The notes under the pieces are model-generated. The model was not told where the DNA came from, did not search any database, and saw only the letters and a list, made by a program, of their open reading frames with translations. The translations under genes were made by a program, and so were the position numbers. A stretch of DNA of 64,000 nt from contig NZ_JARZAJ010000009.1 in NCBI RefSeq assembly GCF_029892105.1, positions 173,492 to 237,491 of the forward strand, in the 5' to 3' direction. Of this stretch, positions 33,401-44,243 are shown piece after piece. The stretch is from Kitasatospora sp. GP82. GTDB lineage: Bacteria > Actinomycetota > Actinomycetes > Streptomycetales > Streptomycetaceae. The number at the start of each line of letters is the position of its first letter. Position 1 is the first letter of the stretch.

Positions 33401-33713
33401 CGCCGAACTGCACGCGGCCGAGCGGGCCGGGGCCGTCTCCATGCGTCCCGCCTTCAGCGCGGCCCCCGTCGAGGGCCGGCGCTTCGTCCAGGACCGGATC
33501 ACCGCCGAGGCCGACAGGGTGTGGAGCCTCCTTGACGCCGGTGCCCGGGTCTACGTCTGCGGCGACGGCGCCCGGATGGCACCCGGCGTCCGCGACGCGT
33601 TCCGGACCCTCTACCTGGAGCGCATCCCCGGCGCCGACCGCGCGGGCGCCCACCACTGGCTGCAGACCCTGATCGCCCAGGGCCGGTACGTCGAGGACGT
33701 CTACGGAGGCTGA
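30483..33713 (+). CDS. Self-sufficient cytochrome P450-BM3-type monooxygenase (CYP102-like P450-reductase fusion)
   Basis: A 1,076-residue catalytically self-sufficient fusion, close to the 1,049 residues of Bacillus P450 BM3. Heme domain: AGHETTS at about 273, ETLR, and FKPFGTGERACIGRQFA with axial Cys412. The FMN/flavodoxin domain begins near 500 (LLLHGSNYGTCRGFA). The FAD/NADPH reductase part shows RHYSVSSSP near 851, GTGLAPFRG near 929 and CGDGARMAP near 1026, all close to the BM3 motifs. Family members hydroxylate fatty acids and related chains at subterminal positions using NADPH and oxygen; the natural substrate here is unknown. The ATG at 30483 gives the BM3-like N-terminus; a weak GAGGGC lies upstream. 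It is followed by a hairpin and is probably monocistronic. Confidence 0.95.
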   Translation: MTETLLPPRAGSGDGVPVIDVSAEGPTATPVLRHMELARRHGPAFVQRLHGHDTLFVSSLDLVTELADEQRFTKAVGPALQNVREFTGDGLFTAYNDEPNWAKAHDILMPAFALGSMRTYHPVMLKVARRLLTSWDRRAASGAPVDVPEDMTRMTLDTIGLAGFGFDFGSFDRDEPHPFVSAMVRCLDWAMKRLGRAPGLDYSEHDEAMRADAAYLASVVDEVVTARTAAGVGPGDQVQDLLGLMLSATHPGDGTALDLENIRNQVITFLIAGHETTSGTLAFALHNLVRHPAALHRVQREVDQLWGETADPEPTFEDVGRLRYTRQVLNETLRLWPAAPGFGRQARQDTVLGGRIPLPAGQPVIVMTPMLHRDPAWGDNPELFDPARFAPEAEAARSPHAFKPFGTGERACIGRQFALHEATMLLGMLVRRYRLIDHADYRLTLKQSLTIKPDGFTLTVVPRTPADRAATRAALPADTPAPTEGAPTDAADRPTHVRQGTGVLLLHGSNYGTCRGFAAGLADAAAELGCDTATAPLDAHRAALPTDRPVVITAASYNGQPTDDAAAFVRWLETAEPGAAKGVSYAVLGVGDRNWSATYQRIPTLIDERLAALGATRILDRAEADASGDLSGSVKEFTAALRTALLERHGDPGTARQRPERDGPAYTVTEVTGGTLDALATRHGMAAMTVTETGDLTRPDYPRVKRLVRLALPEGTAYRTGDHLTVLPANDPALVERAARLLHADLDTVLSIVANRPRRGGLAVDRPLTVRELLTHHVELQDRPTPEQLNTLAAVNPCPPEQAALRALAEDADARCADHRGLLDVIEDHPALREALTWPVLLELLPPIRPRHYSVSSSPATDPHHVDLMVSLLHAPARSGRGTFRGTGSGYLSAVRPGDTVLARIQPCREAFRIDHGADTPVIMIAAGTGLAPFRGAIADRRARLAQGTDDTPLAPALCYFGCDAPDADYLHAAELHAAERAGAVSMRPAFSAAPVEGRRFVQDRITAEADRVWSLLDAGARVYVCGDGARMAPGVRDAFRTLYLERIPGADRAGAHHWLQTLIAQGRYVEDVYGG

Positions 33714-33725
33714 CCGAACCGAACC

Positions 33726-33759
33726 CGCCCGCAGCCCACCGCCCGGTGCGCTGCGGGCG
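33726..33759. terminator. Stem-loop after the P450-BM3-like gene
   Basis: CGCCCGCAGC (33726-33735), 14-base loop, GCTGCGGGCG (33750-33759), starting 13 bases after the stop codon. No T-run, as is usual in high-GC actinomycetes. Confidence 0.65.
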
Positions 33760-33858
33760 CCCGTCCTCGGTGAGGGGATTGCCAGGTTTCTCGCGGGTAG
33801 TGAGAACGGGTCTTACCCCGGGGCCGTCCGCGCGAGCTGTCAGGAGCGAGTGCGGGTG

Positions 33859-34983
33859 TCAGCGTCGGAGCCTGCCCTCGACCCACTCGTGGAAGGCCCG
33901 GATGTGGTGCTCACTGGGTACGAGCACACCGCCGGCGGCGTAGGCGCGGGAGTCCATCGCGGGCTGGCAGCGCTCGCACGCGTCGAAGTCCTGGACGTTG
34001 ACCCGGTGGAAGAGCTCCACCGAGCGGGTGAGGTCCTTGCCCGAGTCGACGACGTCCCTCAGGAAGAGCCAGTCGCACTCCACCAGCGTGTGGTCCGCGG
34101 CGAGCGGGTACATCCGAAGGACGATCACATGGTCGGGCACCAGGTTGATGAACACCTGCGGCTTGACCGTGATCGCGTAGTACCTGCGGTCCTGTTCCGC
34201 CGAGACACCGGGGATCCGGTCGACGCCCGGGCCGCCGTCCACCGTGAAGCCCTCGGCCTCTGCGGCGAACTCGGCGCCGTGCCCGACGTAGTACTGCGCG
34301 GCGTAGCCGTCGGCGAACTCGGGCAGCACCTCGGTGAGTTCGGGGTGGATGGTGGCGCAGTGATAGCACTCCATGAAGTTCTCGACGATCAACTTCCAGT
34401 TGGCGCGCACGTCGTAGCGGATGCGGCGGCCCACGGCGAGCTCGTCGGCCTGGTAGCGGCCGATGGCCTGCGGGTCGCCCAGCCGTTCGGTCGCGGCCGA
34501 GACGACGTCCTCCTCGAAGGACGGCGGCTCCGCCGCCAGGCACACCCAGACGTAGCCGAGCCATTCGCGCACATGCACCGGGACGAGGCCGTAGGCCTTC
34601 CGGTCGACGTCCGGCATGCCGGTCAGGTTGGGCGCGGCCACCAGCGTGCCGTCCAGGCCGTACGTCCAGGCGTGGTACGGGCATTGGAAGGCCCGTTTGA
34701 CCTCACCGGACTCCTCGGTGCAGATCCGCGCACCACGGTGGCGGCAGATGTTGAGGAAGGCCCTGACACGGTGGTCGCGGGAGCGGGTCACCAGGACGCT
34801 CTCCCGGCCGACCTGGACGGTCCGGAAGCTGCCCGGTGCACCGAGTTCGGAGGCGCGCACGGCGCAGAACCACATGGCTTCGAAGATCTTCTCCTGCTCC
34901 AGCGCGAAGACCCGCGGGTCCGTGTACGCGGTGCCCGGGAGCGTGCGGAGCAGACTGGCCGGGAGATCGGTGCTGGTCACCAC
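33859..34983 (-). CDS. gbcA: Rieske aromatic-ring-hydroxylating-type oxygenase, glycine betaine demethylase (GbcA-like)
   Basis: A 374-residue Rieske non-heme iron oxygenase. The Rieske [2Fe-2S] ligands are in CRHRGARIC and CPYHAW (about 80-103), and the mononuclear iron site is in NFMECYHCATIHPEL. This subfamily includes the glycine betaine monooxygenase that removes one methyl group as formaldehyde to give dimethylglycine. Betaine as substrate is inferred from neighbours: a dimethylglycine/sarcosine dehydrogenase 30 bases upstream in the same operon and choline and sarcosine oxidation genes around it. Stachydrine or carnitine-type substrates are alternatives. The start is a GTG at 34983 with AAAGG seven bases before it. 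No reductase (GbcB) is linked; the Rieske ferredoxin at 41871 may deliver electrons. Confidence 0.85.
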   Translation of the reverse strand: MVTSTDLPASLLRTLPGTAYTDPRVFALEQEKIFEAMWFCAVRASELGAPGSFRTVQVGRESVLVTRSRDHRVRAFLNICRHRGARICTEESGEVKRAFQCPYHAWTYGLDGTLVAAPNLTGMPDVDRKAYGLVPVHVREWLGYVWVCLAAEPPSFEEDVVSAATERLGDPQAIGRYQADELAVGRRIRYDVRANWKLIVENFMECYHCATIHPELTEVLPEFADGYAAQYYVGHGAEFAAEAEGFTVDGGPGVDRIPGVSAEQDRRYYAITVKPQVFINLVPDHVIVLRMYPLAADHTLVECDWLFLRDVVDSGKDLTRSVELFHRVNVQDFDACERCQPAMDSRAYAAGGVLVPSEHHIRAFHEWVEGRLRR

Positions 34984-35013
34984 GGTCGCCTTTCGTTGAT
35001 GGGGGCTCAGGGG

Positions 35014-37731
<2,718 letters not shown>

Positions 37732-37746
37732 TCAGGAGGCGGTGGC

Positions 37747-39243
37747 GTGCAGCCCATCAGTAACCCCAACTCCCTGCTGATCGGCGGCTCCTGGACCGCC
37801 GCCGCGGACGGTCGCGAGCGTCGTGTCGTCAACCCCTACGACGCGACCGACCTGGTCATGGTCGCCGAGGCGTCGGCACTGGAGGCCGAGTCGGCGGTAT
37901 GTGCTGCCCGGGCCGCCTTCGACGAGGGCTCCTGGGCGGCTGCCCCGGCCGTCCGGCGCGCGAGCGTGCTCACCGCCACCGCGGAGGCGCTGCAACAGCA
38001 CCGCGAGGAGCTGGCCCTGCTGGAGACCCTCGACACCGGCAAGACGCTGACCGAGAGTCGGACGGACGTCGACGACGCCACGGCGGTACTGCGCTACTAC
38101 GCGGCGCTCGTCACCGCCGATGCGGGGCGGACCGTGGACACCGGGCGGGCGGACGCGGTCAGCCGGGTGGTCCACGAGCCCGTGGGCGTCTGTGCCCTGA
38201 TCACACCGTGGAACTACCCGCTGCTGCAGATCTGTTGGAAGGTCGCACCGGCACTGGCCGCCGGTAACACGCTGGTCGCCAAGCCCAGCGAGCTCACCCC
38301 GCTGACCACGATCCGCCTCTTCGAACTGCTGCAGGAGCGGCTGACCGAGGCCGGTGCCCCGGACGGCACCGCAAATCTGCTGCTCGGCCCCGGAGTTGTC
38401 GGGGCGGCCCTCGCCGAGCATCCGATGGTGGACCTGGTCTCCTTCACCGGTGGGCTGGCCACCGGCCGCTCGGTGATGCGCGGGGCCGCGGGAACCGTCA
38501 AACGGGTGGCGCTGGAACTCGGCGGCAAGAACCCCAACATCGTCTTCGCCGATGCCGACCTGGACGCGGCCGTGGGCTTCGCCCTCACCGCCGCCTTCCT
38601 GCACTCCGGTCAGGTCTGCTCGGCGGGCTCCCGGCTGCTTCTGCACCGCAGCCTGCACGAGGAGTTCACCGCCGAACTGGCCCGGCGCGCCGACCTGATC
38701 CGACTGGGCAGCGGCCTGGCGAAGGAGACCGAGACCGGCCCGCTGATCTCCGCCGAGCATCGCGCGAAGGTCGAGAGCCACCTCGCCGGCGCCCTCGCCG
38801 AGGGCGCCGTCCTCCGCGCGGGTGGCACTCGCCCGACCGAACCGGACCTGAGGAACGGGTACTTCCTGCGGCCGACCGTCCTCGACGGCTGCCACCCGGG
38901 GATGGCCGTGGTGCGCGAGGAGGTCTTCGGCCCGGTCCTCACCGTCGAGACCTTCGAGGACGAGAGCGAGGCGGTGGCCCTCGCCAACGACACGCCCTAC
39001 GGCCTGGCCGGCGCGGTCTGGACCAGGGACGCCGGCCGCGGCGAGCGCCTCGCCGCCCGGCTGCGGCTCGGCACGGTCTGGATCAACGACTACCACCCGT
39101 ACGTCCCGCAGGCCGAGTGGGGCGGGCGCAAGCAGTCCGGTACCGGCCGCGAGCTCGGCCCGTCGGGCCTGCGCGAGTACCAGGAGACCAAGCACATCTG
39201 GCGCACCGTCAGCCCGGCGCCGCAGCGCTGGTTCGCCAGCTGA
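37747..39243 (+). CDS. betB: Betaine aldehyde dehydrogenase (ALDH superfamily)
   Basis: A 498-residue NAD(P)-dependent aldehyde dehydrogenase. Visible motifs: TPWNYPL in the nucleotide-binding part, the catalytic base Glu in LELGGKNPNIVFAD, the nucleophile Cys in SGQVCSAGSR, and the C-terminal EEVFGPVL. Betaine aldehyde to glycine betaine is inferred from its position between a betaine-catabolic operon and the choline dehydrogenase locus; ALDHs with other substrates look alike. The GTG at 37747 has AGGAGG about seven bases upstream. It is followed by the APC permease 55 bases downstream, probably on the same transcript, and is likely controlled by the IclR operators in front of it. Confidence 0.85.
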   Translation: MQPISNPNSLLIGGSWTAAADGRERRVVNPYDATDLVMVAEASALEAESAVCAARAAFDEGSWAAAPAVRRASVLTATAEALQQHREELALLETLDTGKTLTESRTDVDDATAVLRYYAALVTADAGRTVDTGRADAVSRVVHEPVGVCALITPWNYPLLQICWKVAPALAAGNTLVAKPSELTPLTTIRLFELLQERLTEAGAPDGTANLLLGPGVVGAALAEHPMVDLVSFTGGLATGRSVMRGAAGTVKRVALELGGKNPNIVFADADLDAAVGFALTAAFLHSGQVCSAGSRLLLHRSLHEEFTAELARRADLIRLGSGLAKETETGPLISAEHRAKVESHLAGALAEGAVLRAGGTRPTEPDLRNGYFLRPTVLDGCHPGMAVVREEVFGPVLTVETFEDESEAVALANDTPYGLAGAVWTRDAGRGERLAARLRLGTVWINDYHPYVPQAEWGGRKQSGTGRELGPSGLREYQETKHIWRTVSPAPQRWFAS

Positions 39244-39298
39244 CGCGGCAAGCCCCCCGAGCGCACCATCCATATCCTGCCTGCCTTGGAGCGTCCCC

Positions 39299-40879
39299 AT
39301 GAGTGAGCGATCAGGCAACGCCGGACCGAGCGCCAAGACCGTGCCCGCCGCCTTGCCAGGGCCGGCGGGCGAGGACGGCCGCGACCTCGAACGCTTCGGC
39401 TACCGCCAGGAGTTGGAGCGCTCGCTCGGCTCCTTCTCCAGCTTCGCCGCCGGATTCAGCTACATCTCCATCATGACCGGCGTCTTCCAGCTCTTCGGCT
39501 TCGGGTTCGCCTCCGGCGGGCCGGCCTTCATCTGGACCTGGCCGCCGGTCTTCCTGGGCCAGCTCGCCGTCGCCCTCTGCTTCGCCGAGCTGGCCGGGCA
39601 GTTCCCGCTGGCCGGTGGCGTGTACCAGTGGGCGAAGCAGATCGCCCGCCCGGCCACCTCGTGGATGTCCGGCTGGATCATGGCCATCGGGTCGATCGTC
39701 ACGGCCGCCGCTGTCGCCGTCGCCTACCAGGTCATCCTGCCGCAGGTCTCGCTGGCCTTCCAGATCGTCGGCGGTGCCGACGATGCCGGTCAGACGGCCA
39801 CGCCGAACGGCGCCGAGAACGCGATCCTGCTCGCCCTCGGCCTGGTGGTGTTCACCACCGTCGTCAACATCGTCGGCGTCCGCCTGATGGCGAAGATCAA
39901 CAACCTGGGCGTGGCCGTCGAACTCATCGGCGTCACCCTGCTGATCGCCATGCTCGCCATCCACATCCACCGCGGCCCGCAGGTCGCACTGCGCACCCAC
40001 GGCGCCGGCGCCGGCCACTCCTGGGGCTACCTCGGCGCCTTCCTGGTCGCGTCCATCATGAGCGCCTACGTCTTCTACGGCTTCGACACCGCGGGATCAC
40101 TGGCCGAGGAGACCAGGGAGCCGCGCCGCCACGCCCCGCGAGCCATCATCCGCGCGATCACCACCGCGTTCGTCGCGGGAGGCCTGCTGATGCTCGTCGG
40201 CATGATGGCGGTCGGCGACGTCAACGCCCGGGAACTGGGCACCCTGGGCATGCCCTACCTCATCAAGTCCACCCTCGGCACGGGTCTGGGCGACGCCTTC
40301 CTGGTCTGCTCGGCGATCGCGATCACCGTCTGCTGCCTGGCCGTTCAGACCGCCGCGATCCGGTTGCTGTTCGCCATGGCCCGCGACGGCGGGCTCCCGT
40401 TCAGCCACGCGATCGCCAGGGTCTCGCCCCGCTCCAGGACGCCCGTGGTGCCCGCCGTCCTCACCGGCGTGCTGACCATCGCCCTGCTCCTGGTCAACAT
40501 CGGCAACCAGCGGGTGTTCTACATCCTCACCTCCGTCGCCATCATCCTGTTCTACATCCCCTACCTGATGGTCACCGCACCGATGCTGCTGCGCCGGCTC
40601 CGTGGCCGGTGGCCGGTCCCCGGACACGGGCCGTACTTCAACCTCGGGCGCTGGGGCACCGCGGTGAACCTGGTGGCCGTTCTCTACGGCGGGGCGATGA
40701 CCGTCAACCTCGCCTGGCCGCGCGCGGCCGTCTACGGCAGCGACCACTGGTACTACCGGTGGGGCGCCGTCGTCTTCACCGCCGTCATCACGGCCGTGGG
40801 CGCGGGCCTGTACCTCGCTCGGCGCCGGAGCCTCGGGCCGGCTCCGTCCACCGCGGGCCCGGTGCGGGAGAAGGTCTGA
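39299..40879 (+). CDS. APC-superfamily amino acid/amine permease
   Basis: A 526-residue inner-membrane transporter with about 12 hydrophobic helices after a roughly 45-residue cytoplasmic start. The family signature lies in helix 1 (FSSFAAGFSYISIMTGVFQL) and in the region with FYGFDTAGSLAEETREPRR, which matches the GTDTA/F-type motif and the conserved E(T/S)xxPRR of APC amino acid permeases. The ATG at 39299 follows TTGGAGCG. Because it is downstream of betB in the same direction inside a choline-to-glycine island, the likely cargo is choline, glycine betaine or a related methylated amine. The usual BCCT or ABC choline carriers are absent here. Substrate is inferred only. Confidence 0.85.
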   Translation: MSERSGNAGPSAKTVPAALPGPAGEDGRDLERFGYRQELERSLGSFSSFAAGFSYISIMTGVFQLFGFGFASGGPAFIWTWPPVFLGQLAVALCFAELAGQFPLAGGVYQWAKQIARPATSWMSGWIMAIGSIVTAAAVAVAYQVILPQVSLAFQIVGGADDAGQTATPNGAENAILLALGLVVFTTVVNIVGVRLMAKINNLGVAVELIGVTLLIAMLAIHIHRGPQVALRTHGAGAGHSWGYLGAFLVASIMSAYVFYGFDTAGSLAEETREPRRHAPRAIIRAITTAFVAGGLLMLVGMMAVGDVNARELGTLGMPYLIKSTLGTGLGDAFLVCSAIAITVCCLAVQTAAIRLLFAMARDGGLPFSHAIARVSPRSRTPVVPAVLTGVLTIALLLVNIGNQRVFYILTSVAIILFYIPYLMVTAPMLLRRLRGRWPVPGHGPYFNLGRWGTAVNLVAVLYGGAMTVNLAWPRAAVYGSDHWYYRWGAVVFTAVITAVGAGLYLARRRSLGPAPSTAGPVREKV

Positions 40880-40932
40880 CGGGCCGTCCGTGACGGGCGC
40901 CGAAGACCCTCCGAAGACCCCTCACCCGCCGT

Positions 40933-41727
40933 TCACCCGACGTACCCGAGCCGGGCCGAGATCTCCTCGGCGGCGGCCCGCACCACAGCCGCCACCTCCG
41001 GGATCCGACGCTCCGTCAGCCGGTAGGAGGGCCCCGATGCGCTGACGGCGGCCACCACCTGCCCGTGGTAGGCGAAGAGCGGTGCGGCGACGGCGTTGAG
41101 ACCGGTCTCAAGCTCCTCGACGGTGCAGGCGAAGCCGTCCGCACGGACCTTCCCCAGCTGCTCGCGCAGCTTCCGGGGATCGGTGATGGTCCGCCGGGTG
41201 TAGGCGGTCAGCGGCTCGGCGAGGCGGCGTTCCAGCGCGGCCTCCGGCAGATGGGCCAGCAGGACCTTGCCGCTGGAGGTGGCGTGCAGGGCCGTGCGCT
41301 GGCCCACCCAGTTGTGCGTGGTGACGGCCGAAGGGCCCAGCACCTGGTCGATGTTGACGGCGGCGTCACTGTCGAGGATCGCCACGTTGATGGTCTCCGC
41401 GACGTCCACCGCCAGGCGCTCGCAGATCGGCCGGCTCTGCTGGGACAGGTCCAGCCGGGCCGTGGCCGCGCCCGCGAGCCGGACGAGTCCCAGGCCCAGC
41501 CGGTACTTGCCGCGCTCACCCGGCTGCTCGACGAGGCCGCGGACCTCCAGGGTGGCGACCAGCCGGAACGCGGTCGACTTGTGCACGCCGAGCTCGGCGG
41601 CTATCTCCGTGACCCCCGCCTCGCCCCGGGCGGCCAGGAGTTCAAGGATCGTCACGGCGCGGTCCACGGACTGCACCGGGGACTCTGCCACGCGCGGGGT
41701 TCCCGACGGTCTGAAGCTGTTGCTCAT
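40933..41727 (-). CDS. IclR-family transcriptional regulator of the choline/betaine island
   Basis: A 264-residue IclR protein: winged helix-turn-helix at about 18-80 (VDRAVTILELLAARGEAGVT, KSTAFRLVATLEVRGLVEQ) and an effector-binding domain ending with FAYHGQVVAAVSASGPSYRL. The ATG at 41727 was chosen because the frame further upstream crosses the divergent promoter. A TTCACG/TATTGT promoter with 17-base spacing puts the transcription start at the ATG itself, so the mRNA may be leaderless. A CTGTTG-N9-CAACAA palindrome overlaps the start codon and -10 box, which suggests autorepression. The same GTTGCGC half-site occurs before betB, the dimethylglycine dehydrogenase, the ferredoxin and soxB, so this is the probable local controller. 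The inducer may be a pathway intermediate. Confidence 0.88.
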   Translation of the reverse strand: MSNSFRPSGTPRVAESPVQSVDRAVTILELLAARGEAGVTEIAAELGVHKSTAFRLVATLEVRGLVEQPGERGKYRLGLGLVRLAGAATARLDLSQQSRPICERLAVDVAETINVAILDSDAAVNIDQVLGPSAVTTHNWVGQRTALHATSSGKVLLAHLPEAALERRLAEPLTAYTRRTITDPRKLREQLGKVRADGFACTVEELETGLNAVAAPLFAYHGQVVAAVSASGPSYRLTERRIPEVAAVVRAAAEEISARLGYVG

Positions 41728-41737
41728 GGCGCAACAA
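41717..41737. promoter_or_regulatory. Autoregulatory operator over the iclR-type start codon
   Basis: CTGTTG (41717-41722), nine bases, CAACAA (41732-41737). It contains the start codon of the regulator and touches its -10 TATTGT. The geometry is the same as in the soxB promoter. Confidence 0.65.
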
Positions 41738-41780
41738 TAGGCAGGGATTCCGGCCTCGTGAAGGGGATTCGGCGGCCCTC

Positions 41781-41853
41781 TTGACAGGGGTTCAGGCTGC
41801 CGAAACCATGATGCAGAGTTGCGCATTCCGCGTCGCGTTGATTATTGCGCAAC
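41781..41853 (+). promoter_or_regulatory. Ferredoxin promoter with paired inverted GTTGCGC operators
   Basis: A consensus -35 TTGACA (41781-41786) is followed, after an unclear -10 region, by GTTGCGCATT (41818-41827) and inverted ATTGCGCAAC (41844-41853), again 26 bases start to start. GGAGGGGAG ribosome binding site follows directly. Confidence 0.6.
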
Positions 41854-41870
41854 GGAGGGGAGACTCCCAC

Positions 41871-42206
41871 ATGATCAGGGTGTGCCGCCCGGAGGACCTG
41901 CCGCCCGGAGAGGTCGTCCGGGTGACCGACGGCGTCCCGGCTCCGGTCGCGGTCTTCAACGCGGACGGCGAGTTCTACGCCGTCGACGACACCTGTACGC
42001 ACCAGGACGCCTCGCTGGCCGACGGCTGGCTGGAGGGCCGCCTCATCGAATGCCCGCTGCACGCGGCCTCGTTCGACCTGCGGACCGGCAAGCCGACCTG
42101 CCCGCCGGCCAGGCAGCCGCTCCGTACCCACCGGGTCACCGTGGCGGACGGCTACATCCAGCTGCACGTCACGGTCGGCGAGCCGGATCACCCCGCCTTG
42201 TGGTGA
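41871..42206 (+). CDS. Rieske [2Fe-2S] ferredoxin
   Basis: A 111-residue Rieske-type ferredoxin of the bacterial dioxygenase class, similar to the small ferredoxin components of phenylpropionate or biphenyl dioxygenases. Ligand motifs are CTHQDASL and [10 protein letters not shown], the CxH...CxxH pattern. It would carry single electrons from an NAD(P)H reductase to an oxygenase, here most likely the GbcA-like betaine demethylase, which has no other linked electron donor. ATG 41871 has GGAGGGGAG eight bases upstream. Divergent from the IclR gene under paired operators; its last 19 bases overlap the end of the convergent betA gene. Confidence 0.9.
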   Translation: MIRVCRPEDLPPGEVVRVTDGVPAPVAVFNADGEFYAVDDTCTHQDASLADGWLEGRLIECPLHAASFDLRTGKPTCPPARQPLRTHRVTVADGYIQLHVTVGEPDHPALW

Positions 42207-43849
42207 CGGTAGAACTCGGCGTGATCCGGTTCGAGCGGTGTGTTGCCGAGGATGAGGTCGGCTGCCTTCTCGGCGAGCATCATCACGGGTGCGTAGATGT
42301 TGCCGTTGGTCACATACGGCATCGCGGCGGCGTCCACGACGTGCAGGCCGTCGACTCCGTGCACCTGCATGGTCGTCGGATCGACCACCGACATCTCGTC
42401 GACGCCCATCCGGCAGGTGCAGGAGGGGTGCAGGGCGGTCTCGCCGTCGCGGCGGACCCAGTCCAGAACCTGCTCGTCGGTCTCGACGGCCGCGCCGGGG
42501 GAGATCTCGCCGCCGCTGAATTCCGCGAAGGCGGGCCGGCCGAGGATGTCCCGGGTGGCCCGGATCGCCTCCACCCACTCGCGGCGATCCTGCTCCGTGG
42601 AGAGGTAGTTGAAGCGCAGAGCCGGGTGGCGGCGCGGATCGCGCGACCTGATCTTCACCGAGCCGCGCGCGTCGGAGTACATCGGGCCGATGTGCACCTG
42701 GTAGCCGTGCCCGCCGGCCGGGGCTGAGCCGTCGTAGCGGACGGCGACCGGCAGGAAGTGGAACATCAGGTTGGGGTAGTCGACGTCCTCGTTGCTGCGG
42801 ACGAAGCCGCCGCCCTCGAAGTGGTTGCTCGCTCCGGGGCCCTTGCGCAGGAAGAGCCACTGGGCGCCGATGAAGGGCCTGCGCCACAGCTTCAGTTGGG
42901 GCTGCAGCGAGACGGGCTGCCTGCAGGCGTGCTGCACGTAGACCTCCAGGTGGTCCTGGAGGTTCTCGCCGACGCCCGGCAGATGGTGCACCGGTGTGAC
43001 ACCGAGCGCCGACAGCTCGTCCGCGTTGCCCAGGCCGGAAAGCTGCAGCAGCTGGGGCGAGTTGATCGCACCACCGCAGAGGATCACCCTCCCGCCCCGT
43101 ACGCGCTGCGGCGCGCCGCTGCGGCCGCGGGTGAACTCCACGCCGACGGCCCGCCTGCCGTCCAGGAGCACCCGGGTGGCGAACGCCCGGGTCAGCACCC
43201 TGAGGTTGGGGCGGCGGAGGACGGGGTGGAGGTACGCGCGGGCGGCGCTGAGGCGGCGGCCGTGCCGCAGGTTGCGGTCGAACGCGGCGAAGCCCTCCTG
43301 GCGGTGGCCGTTGACATCGTCGGTCAGCGGGTAGCCGGCCTGCTGCACGGCCTCGAAGAAGGCGCTGAACAGCGGGTTGGTGACCGGCCCGCGTTCGAGC
43401 ACGAGCGGCCCTTCGTGCCCTCGGAAGACGCCGTCCCGGTCGGCGAGGCAGTTCTCCATCCGCTTGAAGTACGGCAGGCAGTGGGCGTAGTCCCAGGTCT
43501 TCATGCCGGGGTCGGCACCCCAGCGCTCGTAGTCCAGCGGGTTGCCGCGCTGGAAGATCATGCCGTTGATGCTGCTGGAGCCGCCGAGCACCCTGCCCCG
43601 GGCGTGGTAGATCCGGCGCCCGTTCATGAAGGGCTCGGGCTCGGACTCGTACTTCCAGTCGTAGAAACGGTTCCCGATCGGCATGGTGAGGGCCGCCGGC
43701 ATGTGGATGAGGACGTCCCACAGGTAGTCGGGTCGCCCGGCCTCCAGGACCAGCACCCGGTTGCCGGGGTCGGCGCTGAGCCGGTTCGCGAGGGCGCAGC
43801 CCGCCGAACCCCCGCCGACGATGATGAAGTCGTACTGCTGCAAGGTCAT
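42188..43849 (-). CDS. betA: Choline dehydrogenase (GMC oxidoreductase)
   Basis: A 553-residue flavoprotein of the GMC family. The FAD dinucleotide motif is [16 protein letters not shown] at the N-terminus, the first GMC signature is [20 protein letters not shown], the second is [15 protein letters not shown], and the catalytic His/Asn region reads HPSCTCRMG and later [10 protein letters not shown]. These features and length match BetA, which oxidises choline to betaine aldehyde and can carry on to betaine. The ATG at 43849 follows GGCAGGAA. It is separated from the divergent soxB by 394 bases. The stop lies inside the ferredoxin gene on the other strand. Other alcohols cannot be excluded, but the neighbourhood supports choline. 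Confidence 0.9.
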   Translation of the reverse strand: MTLQQYDFIIVGGGSAGCALANRLSADPGNRVLVLEAGRPDYLWDVLIHMPAALTMPIGNRFYDWKYESEPEPFMNGRRIYHARGRVLGGSSSINGMIFQRGNPLDYERWGADPGMKTWDYAHCLPYFKRMENCLADRDGVFRGHEGPLVLERGPVTNPLFSAFFEAVQQAGYPLTDDVNGHRQEGFAAFDRNLRHGRRLSAARAYLHPVLRRPNLRVLTRAFATRVLLDGRRAVGVEFTRGRSGAPQRVRGGRVILCGGAINSPQLLQLSGLGNADELSALGVTPVHHLPGVGENLQDHLEVYVQHACRQPVSLQPQLKLWRRPFIGAQWLFLRKGPGASNHFEGGGFVRSNEDVDYPNLMFHFLPVAVRYDGSAPAGGHGYQVHIGPMYSDARGSVKIRSRDPRRHPALRFNYLSTEQDRREWVEAIRATRDILGRPAFAEFSGGEISPGAAVETDEQVLDWVRRDGETALHPSCTCRMGVDEMSVVDPTTMQVHGVDGLHVVDAAAMPYVTNGNIYAPVMMLAEKAADLILGNTPLEPDHAEFYRHHKAG

Positions 43850-44243
43850 GTGAGTTCCTGCCCTGGCTCTCTTTCGGCACCCGGCGGGTGCGCTACCGAA
43901 CGGGGCTTGGACCCTCCGGCAATGGGGGGTGGGTGAAGGAGCGCCCGCCGCGTCAGCGGCTGATGTCCGGGGCGGGGTGCCTGCCCCGGCGTCGCTCCTT
44001 GACCCGCGCTCCCTGTTGCCGGTCGGTCTCAGTACTGCGAGGTCGGGTCAACGGCGCCTGGTGGCCGGACGGATCGAGCAGATGGGTCGACCGGCAGGTT
44101 TCCTCATACGGAACCGGCTTCTGATGGCGCAACAGTTTTCCGGTGGCGTCGGACGGCGTCAAGACGTACACGGCCCCTTGACGGCTGTTGTCGTAGGCGC
44201 AACAGTGTGCGTAGTCCGAGACACTGTCGAGGGGCTTGATGCG
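43850..44243. other. betA-soxB divergent control region
   Basis: 394 bases. The soxB side holds a promoter with operator (44178-44206) and an extra half-site GCGCAAC at 44127-44133. On the betA side I find no GTTGCGC element or clear promoter boxes. An open frame through this region is Arg-rich and unlike coding sequence. Confidence 0.55.
44178..44206 (+). promoter_or_regulatory. soxB promoter with operator between -35 and -10
   Basis: TTGACG (44178-44183), 17-base spacer, AACAGT (44201-44206). The palindrome CTGTTG-N9-CAACAG (44185-44205) fills the spacer, so bound repressor would exclude RNA polymerase. The same CTGTTG-N9-CAACA geometry occurs over the IclR start codon. Confidence 0.65.

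Noticed and set aside
44100..44243. An N-terminal extension of SoxB from 43929
   Set aside because: The added 105 residues are Arg-rich, cross the promoter and operator, and are not part of SoxB; ATG 44244 has a good ribosome binding site.
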